DNA from: Dyella terrae
GTDB lineage: Bacteria > Pseudomonadota > Gammaproteobacteria > Xanthomonadales > Rhodanobacteraceae
Assembly (NCBI RefSeq): GCF_004322705.1
Contig: NZ_SIZZ01000001.1
Location: 496,001 to 560,000, forward strand
DNA length: 64,000 bases
Direction: 5' to 3'
Shown here: positions 49,752 to 58,602 of the stretch, piece after piece
Layout: each line of letters starts with the position of its first letter
Numbering within the stretch: the first letter of the stretch is position 1
The notes under the pieces: model-generated
What the model was told of the DNA's origin: nothing
Database searches by the model: none
What the model saw: the letters and a program-made list of their open reading frames with translations, nothing else
Position numbers and translations under genes: made by a program

Positions 49752-50498
49752 TCAGAAACTCATGAAATAGCCGCCGTTGACCGGCAGGTTGGCACCCGTG
49801 ATGTAGCCGGCATCGTCGGACGTCAGGAACCGGACAGCGCGCGCGATATCCGCCGGTGATCCCAGGCGACCCACGGGAATGTCCGCTACGATCTGCTCGC
49901 GAATATCAGCCGGCACCGCCGCCACGAGCGCCGTATCGCAGTACCCCGGGGAAACCGTGTTCACGGTGATTCCCTTGCGCGCGGTTTCGCGTGCGAGCGC
50001 CATGCCGAAACCGTGCACGCCCGCCTTGGCCGCAGAGTAGTTGGTCTGCCCGAACTGGCCCGTCTGCCCATTGACCGAACTGAGATTGACGATGCGGCCG
50101 AAGCCGCGTGCGCTCATGCCGTCGATGACCTGGCGGCAGGTGTTGAACAGGCCGTCGAGGTTCACGCGCATCAGCTCATGCCATTGCTGTGGAGACATCT
50201 TGCGCAGGCTGGTGTCACGGGTAATGCCGGCGGCATTGACGAGAATGTCGACGCGGCCATGCGTCGCTTCCACGCGCTGGACCAGTTGCTCGCAACTGTC
50301 GAAATCGCTCACATCGGCCGGTTCGAACGTGACGGCGCCCGCGAACTCCGTCATGGCGGCGTGAAAGGCTGCGATTCGCTCGTCGCGCAAAGGCAGGTCG
50401 ACGGCAACGACGGTCCGACCTGCTTTGGCGAGCTGGCGACAGATTTCGGTGCCCAGGCCACCGATGCCACCGGTCACGATTGCAACGCGCTTTTGCAT
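49752..50498 (-). CDS. phaB: Acetoacetyl-CoA reductase (SDR)
   Basis: It reduces acetoacetyl-CoA to (R)-3-hydroxybutyryl-CoA with NADPH for polyhydroxybutyrate synthesis. The 248-residue SDR has TGGIGGLG (9-16), NAAG (88-91), the catalytic S140/S141, Y154 and K158 (NLSSVNGQTGQFGQTNYSAAKAG) and the C-terminal VNGGYFM. The GQFGQTNYSAAKAG stretch is typical of PhaB rather than FabG. phaR lies just upstream; no polymer synthase gene is in the window. Confidence 0.88.
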   Translation of the reverse strand: MQKRVAIVTGGIGGLGTEICRQLAKAGRTVVAVDLPLRDERIAAFHAAMTEFAGAVTFEPADVSDFDSCEQLVQRVEATHGRVDILVNAAGITRDTSLRKMSPQQWHELMRVNLDGLFNTCRQVIDGMSARGFGRIVNLSSVNGQTGQFGQTNYSAAKAGVHGFGMALARETARKGITVNTVSPGYCDTALVAAVPADIREQIVADIPVGRLGSPADIARAVRFLTSDDAGYITGANLPVNGGYFMSF

Positions 50499-50556
50499 GG
50501 AACACCACCGGACATGCCGCAGGGCAACACATGTTGTATTGCAGCGGTTGAGACAT

Positions 50557-50589
50557 GAAAACGCCCCGGTGGGCAGGCCGACCGGGGCG
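50557..50589 (-). terminator. Terminator of phaR
   Basis: CGCCCCGGT (50562-50570) pairs perfectly with ACCGGGGCG (50581-50589); on the minus strand TTTT follows. It lies 17 bases past the phaR stop and separates it from phaB. Confidence 0.85.
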
Positions 50590-50606
50590 CGTGAAGAAAA
50601 AGCGAA

Positions 50607-51092
50607 CTACTTCTTGGTGTTGCCGCCGCGATTGGCAGGATTGGCCTGGGCGGCAGCATCGACAAGACCGCGCTGCATGTTTTTCCAGGCTTCCATGTTG
50701 CGCTCGGTCAGCTCGTTGAGCATCGACCAGGGCGTCTGTCCAAGCAGGCTGTTGAGCTGGGTGCGGAACTGCTGCTGCTGGTCCAGGAACACCTGCAGGC
50801 TGCGCTCCAGGTAAGGTCCCATGAAGCCCTGCAGCGAATCACCGTAGAAGCGGATGATCTGGCTGAGCAGCTGCGGGGACAGCATCGGCTGACCCTTCTC
50901 CTCGTGTTCGGAGATGATCTGCAACAGCACCGAGCGGGTCAGGTCCTCGCCGCTCTTGGCGTCGCGAACCTCGAAGGTTTCACCATCGAGTACGAGCTGA
51001 CGGACCTCTTCCAGCGTGATGTAGCTGGAGATCTCCGTGTCGTAAAGGCGACGGTTCGGGTACTTCTTGATGATGCGGATCGTTTGTGCCAT
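50607..51092 (-). CDS. phaR: Polyhydroxyalkanoate synthesis repressor PhaR
   Basis: A DNA-binding regulator that also binds the polymer and represses phasin genes and itself. The 161-residue product has the N-terminal PHB-accumulation-regulator domain IRIIKKYPNRRLYDTEISSYITLEEVRQLV (about 5-34) and a Gln-rich helical region (about 70-140) with LQVFLDQQQQFRTQ. The ATG at 51092 gives the family start MAQTIRIIKKYPN; an upstream one at 51155 does not. Confidence 0.93.
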   Translation of the reverse strand: MAQTIRIIKKYPNRRLYDTEISSYITLEEVRQLVLDGETFEVRDAKSGEDLTRSVLLQIISEHEEKGQPMLSPQLLSQIIRFYGDSLQGFMGPYLERSLQVFLDQQQQFRTQLNSLLGQTPWSMLNELTERNMEAWKNMQRGLVDAAAQANPANRGGNTKK

Positions 51093-51148
51093 GCGGCGGA
51101 AACTACCAGAACGTATTGCGCCGCACCAGTTGCCATGGACATATATTT

Positions 51149-51169
51149 GCTGCACCCGGCGGGTGCAGC
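51149..51169. terminator. Hairpin between emrB-like gene and phaR
   Basis: GCTGCACCC (51149-51157) pairs perfectly with GGGTGCAGC (51161-51169) with a three-base loop. TTTT follows on the plus strand only, so its role for the minus-strand efflux operon is unsure. Confidence 0.4.
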
Positions 51170-51193
51170 ATTTTCCGATTCAGGCTTTTCGCA

Positions 51194-52747
51194 TCAATGG
51201 CCTACGGCGCCACCGGCCGAGCCGAAGGGCGGCTTGGCGAACCAAAGCAGCGGGATCATCGCAAGAAAAAGCACGGCGCAGAGCCAGAAGACGTCGTTTA
51301 CGGCCAGGGTGAGGGCCTCCCGGGTGACCAGCTGGTCCATGAGGCCCAGGCCCTTCTGGCCGGCGAACCCGGCGTGACTCAGCCCCTGGACGAACTGCGT
51401 CGCCGCCGGGTTGGCCTGGTTCACGCTCTCGGTCAAGACGGCGTGGTGGTATTCGCCCCGGTGCTGCCACAAGGTCACCGTGACCGCTGTGGAGACGCTC
51501 GAGCCCATCGTGCGGCAGAAGTTGGCCAGGCCCGACGCGCTGGCGATTTCCTCCGGTGGCAGGCCCGACAGATACACCTGGTTCAACGGAATGAAGAAGC
51601 ACGCAATGCCCGCGCCCATGATGAAGCGCGGCAACACCAGGGTATTGAACGATGCGGAGCTGTCGAAGCTGGCGAACCAGAACGACGTGCCGGCGAAGAT
51701 CAGGAAGGCCACTGTCACCACCGCGCGCAAGTCAAGGCGGTTGATGTTGGCGCCAATCACCGGCGCCATCAGGAAGGCCAGTACGCCCACCGGCGCCGTC
51801 GCCAGGCCGGCCCAGGTCGCCGTGTAGCCCAGTGTCGTTTGCAGCCAGAGCGGAAACACGACATTGATGCCGAAGAACGCCATCATGCCCAGCGACAGCG
51901 CGGTCACGCCCACGGTGAAGTTGCGCTGCTTGAAGAGCTTCAGGTCGACCACCGGATGCTTGGCATGCAGTTCCCAGACGATCAGGAAGGTAATGCAAAG
52001 GAGGGCGGTGATGCCCAGCACGGTGATCATCGGCGACGCGAACCAGTCGTGGTCGTTGCCGTTGTCGAGCATGAACTGGAGCGCACCCACGCCCACGACC
52101 AGCAGGATCAGGCCGATCATGTCGATCGGCGTCTGGTAGGTCTTGGTTTCGCGTTTGTGCAGCAGTGCCCAGGTGATGACGGCCGCCAGCGCGCCCACCG
52201 GCACGTTGATATAGAAGATCCACGGCCAGGAAAAGTTGTCCGTCAGCCAGCCGCCAAGGATCGGGCCGAAGATGGGCGCCACCACCACGGTCATCGCCCA
52301 CAAGGCCAGCGCAATGCCCTGCTTGGCCTTCGGATAGCTGGACAGCAGCAGGGTCAGCGAGAGGGCGACCATGGGGCCGGAGCCGGCGCCCTGCAGCAGG
52401 CGGCAGATCACGAGCATGGGCATGCTGGTAGCCAGGCCGCACAGCATCGAGAACACCACGAACAGTGCGACCGAGGCGATGAAGGTTTTCACTTCGCCAA
52501 ACCGGCGCGCGAGCCAGCCGGTGAGCGGCTGCATGATGGCGCTCGCCAGGGCGTACGAACTGATGGTCCACGTGCCCTCGCTCGGACTGACGCCGAGGCT
52601 GCCCGCGATGTGCGGGACGGCCACGTTCACGATGGTCATGTCCAGCACTTCCATGAACGTGCTGAACGCGACGGCGATGGTCAGAAAGACCAGCGCACCG
52701 CCTTGCAGGGGTTTGAGGGGTGTTGCTTCTTCGGGCGTGGAGGCCAT
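51194..52747 (-). CDS. emrB: DHA2-family drug efflux permease (EmrB-like)
   Basis: The inner-membrane H+ antiporter of a tripartite efflux pump. The 517-residue product has 14 predicted helices. MFS motif A is seen as GWLARRFGEVKTF and motif C-like glycines follow; LDMTIVNVAVPHIAGSLGVSPSEGTWTISSYAL is the classic DHA2 start. It is the last gene of marR-OMF-emrA-emrB. The drugs exported cannot be predicted. Confidence 0.92.
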   Translation of the reverse strand: MASTPEEATPLKPLQGGALVFLTIAVAFSTFMEVLDMTIVNVAVPHIAGSLGVSPSEGTWTISSYALASAIMQPLTGWLARRFGEVKTFIASVALFVVFSMLCGLATSMPMLVICRLLQGAGSGPMVALSLTLLLSSYPKAKQGIALALWAMTVVVAPIFGPILGGWLTDNFSWPWIFYINVPVGALAAVITWALLHKRETKTYQTPIDMIGLILLVVGVGALQFMLDNGNDHDWFASPMITVLGITALLCITFLIVWELHAKHPVVDLKLFKQRNFTVGVTALSLGMMAFFGINVVFPLWLQTTLGYTATWAGLATAPVGVLAFLMAPVIGANINRLDLRAVVTVAFLIFAGTSFWFASFDSSASFNTLVLPRFIMGAGIACFFIPLNQVYLSGLPPEEIASASGLANFCRTMGSSVSTAVTVTLWQHRGEYHHAVLTESVNQANPAATQFVQGLSHAGFAGQKGLGLMDQLVTREALTLAVNDVFWLCAVLFLAMIPLLWFAKPPFGSAGGAVGH

Positions 52748-52758
52748 GGCTTGCCGGC

Positions 52759-53958
52759 TCAGTTCGACTTGCGGCCGAGGTTGTCAGCCACGATGCGGTC
52801 GGCTTCAGCGTCAGCCTTGCTGGCCATCTGCTCGTAGACATTCGTCTCGGCCACCGGCTGGCTGGCCGGTGCCGTTGCCAGCACCGGGCCTTCGGCATCG
52901 GTGATGTCGACGGTGGTTTCGGTCGAGAGGCCTATGCGCAGCGGATGCTGGTCGAGATCCTTGTTGTCGATGGCGATGCGAACAGGCACGCGCTGCACCA
53001 CCTTGATCCAGTTGCCGGTGGCATTCTGCGCGGGCAGCAGCGAGAAAACGCTGCCGGTACCGGCGCCCAGGCCCACGACCTTGCCGTGGTACTTCACGCC
53101 GCTGCCATAAACATCCGCAACAACTTCGGCTGGCTGGCCGATGCGGATCTTGCGCAGCTGGTTTTCCTTGAAGTTCGCATCGATCCACAGATCGTGCAGT
53201 GGCACCACCGTCATCAACTGCTGGCCCGGCTGCACGCTGTTACCCAACTGCACGCTGCGCTGTGCGACATAGCCACGAACCGGGGCGTAGATCGCATTGC
53301 GCTGGGCGGCAACCCAGGCGGCCCGGTAGTTCGCGCGTGCCTGCTGGACGGCCGGGTTCTGCTCGATCTCGGTACCTTCGACAGCGGCGCGCGCGGCATT
53401 CGCCTGCGCCACGGCGGCGTCGAGTGCGGCCTGCGCCTGCTCCACGCCGTCACGCAGGTGCTGCACGATTTCCGGCGACTCGGCCTGCGCGGCGATCAGC
53501 GGCAGGCGACGGTTGAGGTCAGCCTGTGCTTTTTTCAGATCGACGCGGCGAGCCGCGACCTGCGCGTCGGCGCCAGTGGCGGAATCGGTCTGCTGGCGAA
53601 CCTGCCGAACGGCCTGTGCGAGCGCGCTGCTGGCCTGGCGCAGGCGCACGTCGCCGTCCGTGCTGTCGAGTCGAACGAGCACCTGGCCGGCTTCCACGAG
53701 TTGCGTGTCATCGGCGAGGATCGCTACGACCGTGCCCGGGACCTGGGCCGAAATGGTGACCTGGTTGCCGCCGACATAGGCGTTGTCGGTCTTTTCGCGC
53801 TTGGAGAACACGAACAGCCACAGCAGTAGCCATGCGATACCCAGGACGACGAAGAACAGCGTGACGATCAGCAAGGCGCGACGGCGCTTGGCGGGATCCT
53901 TCGCCGCCATGCCGCTGTCGTTGTCATCCTTGGCTTGGTTGTTTTCAGTGGCGCTCAT
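52759..53958 (-). CDS. emrA: EmrA-like membrane fusion protein
   Basis: The periplasmic adaptor linking EmrB to the outer-membrane channel. The 399-residue product has a polar N-terminus with KRRRALL, one membrane helix (about 27-48), a lipoyl half-motif TDNAYVGGNQVTISAQVPGTVVAIL, a helical hairpin (about 115-215) rich in Ala/Gln, and the second lipoyl and barrel parts. The ATG at 53958 overlaps the upstream gene by 14 bases; the longer frame to 54057 has no support. Confidence 0.93.
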   Translation of the reverse strand: MSATENNQAKDDNDSGMAAKDPAKRRRALLIVTLFFVVLGIAWLLLWLFVFSKREKTDNAYVGGNQVTISAQVPGTVVAILADDTQLVEAGQVLVRLDSTDGDVRLRQASSALAQAVRQVRQQTDSATGADAQVAARRVDLKKAQADLNRRLPLIAAQAESPEIVQHLRDGVEQAQAALDAAVAQANAARAAVEGTEIEQNPAVQQARANYRAAWVAAQRNAIYAPVRGYVAQRSVQLGNSVQPGQQLMTVVPLHDLWIDANFKENQLRKIRIGQPAEVVADVYGSGVKYHGKVVGLGAGTGSVFSLLPAQNATGNWIKVVQRVPVRIAIDNKDLDQHPLRIGLSTETTVDITDAEGPVLATAPASQPVAETNVYEQMASKADAEADRIVADNLGRKSN

Positions 53959-55462
53959 GATCAGCGTCTCCGGCAGGGGTATTTGAAGGGGAGGGAGAGG
54001 CGGCCTGCGCATCGGCGGCGCCCGCGGGAGAGGTCGGCATCTGGTAACCGCCGCCAAGCGCCTTGATCAGCGACAGGTCGGTGGAAAGGGCCTGGGCCTG
54101 CAAAGAGACAGCGTCGTCGCGTTGCTGCAGCAACTGCGCCTGAGCACCCAGCGTTTCGCGAACATCGCGCACACCCTGGCGCGCACGTGCCTGGGCGTTG
54201 ACCACGAGGCGTTCGTTCGCGCTGATCTGCGTCGCCTGTTCCTTGCGACGCGCTTCGATCTGCTGGGCGGTCAGGCTCTGCGTCGACACATCACGCGCAG
54301 CACTCAGGATGGTGCTGTTGTATTGCGCGACTGCGGCGTCAAGTTGCGCCTGACTGGCACGGAAGTTCGCCTGCAGCAGACCGTTGTTGAAGATGGGCAG
54401 ATGCAATGCGGGCGTCAGCGACATCACGCGGCTGGAAGCGTTGAACACCTTGTCCAGATCGATGCTCGACAGGCCCGCCATGGCGGAAATGCTGATGTCC
54501 GGAAAGAACTCGGCACGTGCGACATCCGTCTGCTTGAGCGCGGCCTCGACCTGCCACCGGCTGGCGGCGATGTCCGGGCGACGAGCGATCAGATCGATGC
54601 CGACATTGGCAGGAAGGCCGGCGTCCACGGTGGGGAGCGCGCGAGGTTGCAGTGTCGGCAGATCGGCGGGGGCGACGCCAACGAGGCTGGCAAGTGCGGC
54701 GAGGCGAATCTTCGCGGAGCCCTCGAGCGCCACCAGCATTTCTCGCGCAGCCGCTTGCTGGGTGCGCGCCTTCTGCGCATCGTCAGGCAGGTCGATGCCC
54801 TGGTGCACGCGCAGCTCGGCCACGCGGGTGAGCTTGTCCTGGGTACCGACCTGCTCGCGGGCAAGTGCAATGCGCGCTTCGTCGGCGAGCCAGCCGAAAT
54901 AGGTGTCGGCCACCGCATTCTGGATCGTCAGCGCGGCAGCGCTGCGTTGTGCTTCGGCGGCGTGCGCCTGATCGACGGCAGCTTCAATGCCGGCGCGCTT
55001 CTTGCCCCACCAGTCAAAGTCGTACTGTGCCTGCACACCGATATCACCCTGGTTGTACCAGGTGAATCCGAGGAACTTGGGTGGGATGAGCCCGGTCTCG
55101 CTGAGGCGCTGACGCGCGACTTGCGCGCTGCCATTGACGCTGAGTCCAGCCTGCGCGGCGGTGATGCGGATGTTCTGCTCCGCCGTGTTGACGCGCGACA
55201 TGGCCTGGGCAAGGTCAGGCGAGTCCTTCATTGCACGAGCAATCAGATCGTCGAGCTGAGGATCGTTGTACTGGCGCCACCATTCGGCAGACGGCCAGCC
55301 GGCGCGCGCGGGGGCGCTGACGCCTGCCAGAGGAACATCGTCGCGCAGGGTGGGGTGCTGCTGCTTGGTCGGTATGCCGCAGCCGGCCAATGCGACGGCA
55401 ATCGCCATCGCAACGGCCACGCGGGCACCGAACGCCGGGCGCCGTGAAAGGGTGGGGATCAT
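53945..55462 (-). CDS. Outer-membrane efflux lipoprotein (NodT/OprM family)
   Basis: A TolC-like trimeric channel protein of 505 residues. The lipoprotein signal ends AVALAGC (C28). Two outer-membrane-efflux repeats follow, each with the long helices and strands of the family (for example EQNIRITAAQAGLSVNGSAQV and SRWQVEAALKQTDVARAEFFPDISISA). The Ala/Pro-rich C-terminal tail after about 480 is variable. The ATG at 55462 overlaps the marR stop, so the longer frame to 55747 is rejected. Confidence 0.92.
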   Translation of the reverse strand: MIPTLSRRPAFGARVAVAMAIAVALAGCGIPTKQQHPTLRDDVPLAGVSAPARAGWPSAEWWRQYNDPQLDDLIARAMKDSPDLAQAMSRVNTAEQNIRITAAQAGLSVNGSAQVARQRLSETGLIPPKFLGFTWYNQGDIGVQAQYDFDWWGKKRAGIEAAVDQAHAAEAQRSAAALTIQNAVADTYFGWLADEARIALAREQVGTQDKLTRVAELRVHQGIDLPDDAQKARTQQAAAREMLVALEGSAKIRLAALASLVGVAPADLPTLQPRALPTVDAGLPANVGIDLIARRPDIAASRWQVEAALKQTDVARAEFFPDISISAMAGLSSIDLDKVFNASSRVMSLTPALHLPIFNNGLLQANFRASQAQLDAAVAQYNSTILSAARDVSTQSLTAQQIEARRKEQATQISANERLVVNAQARARQGVRDVRETLGAQAQLLQQRDDAVSLQAQALSTDLSLIKALGGGYQMPTSPAGAADAQAASPSPSNTPAGDADHERH

Positions 55463-55986
55463 GGACGAGGATCCGATGCAGTGAGGTTGTCGATGTTGGC
55501 GGCGACTCGGCGCAGGAGGTGCGCCAGGGTCTTTTTTTCGGTGGCAGTGAGATTGGCGAACGCACCCAGCACACGCGGGAATAAGCCGGGCAAAACCTTG
55601 CGCGCGAATTTGCGGCCGGACGGCGTAATGCTCAGTTCGACGCGACGCCGGTCTTCGGCACTGGTCGAGCGTGTCACAAACCCAAGTTTTACCAGCACGT
55701 TCGCGATGCGGGTCATGTTTGTCGGCCCCTGCTGCGCGGCATCGCACAATTCACCCGGTGAGGCACGACCACCGGGCGAGCAGTAAATCATCATGAGCGT
55801 GCGAAAATCGCTGTCATTCATCCCGTAGGGCTTAAGGCAGCGCTCGACTTCTTCCAGTGCGGCCGTACCGGTGCTCAATAGCAGGCGCAACAGCACGACT
55901 TCGCGCACCGGCAGTTCGGGCACGGTTTCGGAAGCAAGCGCGATGCCTGCCTCCATATGGGCAATCTGTTCGACCAGTCCTGACAT
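55459..55986 (-). CDS. MarR-family transcriptional regulator
   Basis: The first gene of the efflux operon, probably its ligand-released repressor. The 175-residue product has the winged helix-turn-helix at about 55-125, with the wing basic region SAEDRRRVELSITPSG, flanked by dimerisation helices. A perfect inverted repeat lies 11 bases before its start codon, consistent with autoregulation of marR-OMF-emrA-emrB. The inducing ligand is unknown. Confidence 0.93.
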   Translation of the reverse strand: MSGLVEQIAHMEAGIALASETVPELPVREVVLLRLLLSTGTAALEEVERCLKPYGMNDSDFRTLMMIYCSPGGRASPGELCDAAQQGPTNMTRIANVLVKLGFVTRSTSAEDRRRVELSITPSGRKFARKVLPGLFPRVLGAFANLTATEKKTLAHLLRRVAANIDNLTASDPRP

Positions 55987-55996
55987 TTCACCAAGA

Positions 55997-56018
55997 AATA
56001 GTTCGCTGATGAACTATT
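55997..56018. promoter_or_regulatory. Probable MarR operator
   Basis: AATAGTTC-N6-GAACTATT: two perfect eight-base arms with a six-base spacer, 22 bases in all, the size and form of MarR-family operators. It lies 11 bases upstream of the marR start codon, in AT-rich DNA where the promoter should be. Confidence 0.75.
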
Positions 56019-56081
56019 AGGCTAGCAATGCCGCATGGCTATTCGCAAGAGGCGTGATGCTCGAGGTTGTTTATGGGTGAA

Positions 56082-56849
56082 TCAGGGAAAGCGGAATAAC
56101 CGCCGGGCATTATTTGTTGTCGCTTCGGCAATAGTGTCAGGCAATTCGTTGCGCAGTGATGCAACGGTCTGCAGAACATCCACGATGTGCGCCGGCTCAT
56201 TGCGTTCACCTCGGTGATTCGAGCCGGGCTGATCCGGGGCGTCGGTTTCCAGCAGGAGATATTCAAGAGGCATGTCGGTGACGATGCGGCGAAGTCGCTG
56301 TGCCCGCTCGTAAGTCAGTGGGCCGCCCAGTCCAATGAGAAACCCTGCCTTCCATAATTGTTCGGCTTGCTGCTGGCTGCCGGAAAAACTGTGCACCACC
56401 CCGGTGAGGCCGCCCATCTGTCGAATGCTGGAGATCACTTCGTCGACGGCGCGACGCGCATGCACGATGACGGGTAGTTTCAGATCCCGTGCGATGGCTA
56501 ACTGGCTTTGGAAGTAATGGCGCTGCTTTTCGGCATCCAGGCCTTCGACGAAATAGTCCAGGCCAATCTCGCCAATGGCCACGGCCGGATGGTTTTCCAG
56601 CCACTCGGGCAGTTGATCCAAATGCTCCGGCCGGTGTTGGTTCAGGAACATGGGGTGCATGCCATACGCGGCATGCACGCCTTTTTGACGATCTTGCAGT
56701 GCGGCAATGCGGTTCCAGGACGCCCTGTCGACCGCCGGAACGACGATATTCGTTACCCCAGCTTGTCTTGCCCGATCAATAACTTCCTTTCGATCGTTGG
56801 CAAACGATTCATCGTCCAGATGGGCGTGGCTATCAGTTAGCTGCATCAC
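56082..56849 (-). CDS. tatD: TatD-family metal-dependent hydrolase
   Basis: A 255-residue TIM-barrel nuclease-type hydrolase. Metal ligands appear in DSHAHLDD (H8, H10), IGEIGLDYF (Glu), VIVHARRA (His), VVHSFSGS (His) and ETDAPD (Asp) in the family order. TatD proteins act as 3'-5' exonucleases or deoxyribonucleases. No Tat transport genes are nearby, so the call is by family only; it could equally be labelled YcfH/YjjV-type. Confidence 0.92.
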   Translation of the reverse strand: MMQLTDSHAHLDDESFANDRKEVIDRARQAGVTNIVVPAVDRASWNRIAALQDRQKGVHAAYGMHPMFLNQHRPEHLDQLPEWLENHPAVAIGEIGLDYFVEGLDAEKQRHYFQSQLAIARDLKLPVIVHARRAVDEVISSIRQMGGLTGVVHSFSGSQQQAEQLWKAGFLIGLGGPLTYERAQRLRRIVTDMPLEYLLLETDAPDQPGSNHRGERNEPAHIVDVLQTVASLRNELPDTIAEATTNNARRLFRFP

Positions 56850-56985
56850 AGGAATCCATTACCTAAATCGATAGCATGGGGCGGCTCGGTCTAAGCAAAC
56901 ATTCAGTTGCCCGAGGGTTCAATTCAATTACTTCGGATCGGTAGCAGGGCGCGGGGGCGCGTCCACGGTCCATTAGGAGAGCATT

Positions 56986-57564
56986 ATGAGCAAGTTCGTC
57001 ATTACCGCGCTGAATCTGGGGCTCGGCATTGCGCTCGCCACGGGCCTCACGGCTTGTAATCGCGACGCCAACGCTGACGGCGGCGTGGGCATGGCAGCCA
57101 GCGCGGGCAGCAATGCACCCAAGTACGGCCGCGTGGTCAGTGTCACTCCGATCCGCGAGGCTGCCGAGGCGGCCAAGCAGGTCTGCAAGGATGAAGTCGT
57201 CACGCAACGTGCGCCCGTGAAGGATCAGCATCAGATCGCCGGTACCGCGATCGGTGCGGTCGCCGGTGGCCTCCTGGGTAACCAGGTCGGTGGCGGCAAG
57301 GGCCGTACCCTGGCCACGGTGGCCGGTGCGGTCGGTGGTGGTTATGCGGGTCACGAGATCCAGAAGAACCATCAGCAGAACAACGTAACGTCGTCGGTGC
57401 AGCGCAAATGCCAGACGGTGCAGGGCAATAGCGGTGACAAGATCGTTGCTTACGATGTTGCCTATGAGTACAACGGAGTTACCCGCACTGTGCGCATGGA
57501 CCACGATCCGGGCGATCGCGTGCAAATCCAGGAAGGTGTGGTGGCAGTTTCCGACGCCCATTGA
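56986..57564 (+). CDS. Glycine-zipper lipoprotein (17-kDa antigen family), first of a pair
   Basis: A 192-residue envelope protein with a lipoprotein signal ending LTAC (C24), a glycine-zipper 2TM region near 83-125 (GTAIGAVAGGLLGNQVGGGKG, then GAVGGGYAGHE) and a C-terminal domain with a conserved CQTV and YDVAYEYNG. Such proteins are outer-membrane lipoproteins, some linked to envelope stress. The next gene, 22 bases away, is a shorter paralogue. Confidence 0.85.
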   Translation: MSKFVITALNLGLGIALATGLTACNRDANADGGVGMAASAGSNAPKYGRVVSVTPIREAAEAAKQVCKDEVVTQRAPVKDQHQIAGTAIGAVAGGLLGNQVGGGKGRTLATVAGAVGGGYAGHEIQKNHQQNNVTSSVQRKCQTVQGNSGDKIVAYDVAYEYNGVTRTVRMDHDPGDRVQIQEGVVAVSDAH

Positions 57565-57586
57565 TCGCCATTGAGAGGATCACGCC

Positions 57587-58066
57587 ATGATGACATTGCT
57601 TAACGGACGCGTAGTTGGCGCATTACTGTTGGCCTGTTGTTTTGCCCTTCTGGCAGCCTGTGCCGAGCCGCAGCCGCGTGCGTCGTCCTATGGGACGAGC
57701 TATAGCGGCGGTGGTGGCGGTTCGGGTCGCTGCGAAACCTGTGGCGTGGTCAATGACGTGCAAATCGTCAACGTGGACAAGAATGTATCGCCGATGGGCA
57801 TGGTCATCGGCGCCGTCGCTGGTGGCCTGCTTGGTAACACCATCGGCAAGGGCAATGGCCGCACGGCAGCGACGGTTGTCGGTGCTGTTGCTGGTGGTGC
57901 CGTTGGTAACCAGGTGGGCAAAAACAATGGCAATCCCGATCAGGCGTTCCAGATCACGATCCGGCTGGATGACGGTCGCGTGGCTACGGTGACGCAGGCT
58001 GATGATCCGCAGGTGCGGCGTGGCGATTACGTCGAGGTGCGCAATAACCGCGTCTATCGTCGATAA
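57587..58066 (+). CDS. Glycine-zipper lipoprotein, second of a pair
   Basis: A 159-residue paralogue of the preceding gene. Its lipoprotein signal ends LLAAC (C25), followed by a Gly/Ser-rich stretch and the zipper region (GMVIGAVAGGLLGNTIGKGNG, GAVAGGAVGNQVGK) near 71-112. It ends with FQITIRLDDGRVATVTQADD...RRGDYVEVRNNRVYR, the usual C-terminus of the 17-kDa/SlyB-like group. A terminator follows at 58114, so the two genes form a closed operon. Confidence 0.87.
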   Translation: MMTLLNGRVVGALLLACCFALLAACAEPQPRASSYGTSYSGGGGGSGRCETCGVVNDVQIVNVDKNVSPMGMVIGAVAGGLLGNTIGKGNGRTAATVVGAVAGGAVGNQVGKNNGNPDQAFQITIRLDDGRVATVTQADDPQVRRGDYVEVRNNRVYRR

Positions 58067-58113
58067 TCATATGGCCGTCTGGACGGCTAAACGGAAATGA
58101 TCTTGTTCAAAAG

Positions 58114-58139
58114 AAAAGGCCCTCTTGCGAGGGCCTTTT
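58114..58139 (+). terminator. Terminator of the glycine-zipper pair
   Basis: AAAAGGCCCTC pairs perfectly with GAGGGCCTTTT around TTGC, 47 bases past the stop; the symmetrical A and T tracts mean it can act in both directions and so also end the converging hydrolase gene. Confidence 0.9.
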
Positions 58140-58167
58140 CTGTTCGCGTGATGATGATGTTGGGGTA

Positions 58168-58602
58168 TCAGTTCACGGCGTAAAACGCGTGGTCGCCGAT
58201 GGTGCGAACGACGCGACTGCTGCTCCATGTGGGGGACACGGAGGTGGTGGCGAAGTGGTCTGCGCGGGGGACATAGACCTGACGCTCACCGGTGGGCAGG
58301 CTCCAGTTGACGATGGAGTCACCAGCAACTTTCCACGCTTTCGTCCATGCATTGAGATCGGTGACCTCAAAGCTGCGTGCGGTGGTGGTGACGGCGAATT
58401 GGCGCGGCGAAGTGACAACCGCACACACATTGTTGCCCCAGGTGCCGCGATCGCGACGACGGAGGGCTACCTCGGCCACGGCAAACTGGCCGATGGTCGA
58501 TTCACTGCGAGCTTCGAGATACACCGTCGTGGCCAGGCAGGTCTGGTCCGCGAGGGGTTGGGGCAGCACGGACGCAAGCCACAACAGCATGGAAAGTTTC
58601 AT
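58168..58602 (-). CDS. Cell wall hydrolase, SleB family
   Basis: A 144-residue secreted protein. The ATG at 58602 has a GGAGG six bases upstream, which decides against the longer frame from 58689. A short signal peptide (MKLSMLLWLASVLPQPLA) is followed by the SleB/Hydrolase_2 start CLATTVYLEARSESTIGQFAVAEVALRR with its catalytic glutamate. The family includes spore-cortex lytic enzymes but in non-spore-formers it is a peptidoglycan hydrolase. It stands alone. Confidence 0.82.
   Translation of the reverse strand: MKLSMLLWLASVLPQPLADQTCLATTVYLEARSESTIGQFAVAEVALRRRDRGTWGNNVCAVVTSPRQFAVTTTARSFEVTDLNAWTKAWKVAGDSIVNWSLPTGERQVYVPRADHFATTSVSPTWSSSRVVRTIGDHAFYAVN

Noticed and set aside
51086-52837. 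583-codon open frame antisense to the EmrB-like gene
   Set aside because: Antisense shadow; composition is skewed to Gln, His, Arg and Gly with no hydrophobic pattern or domain.
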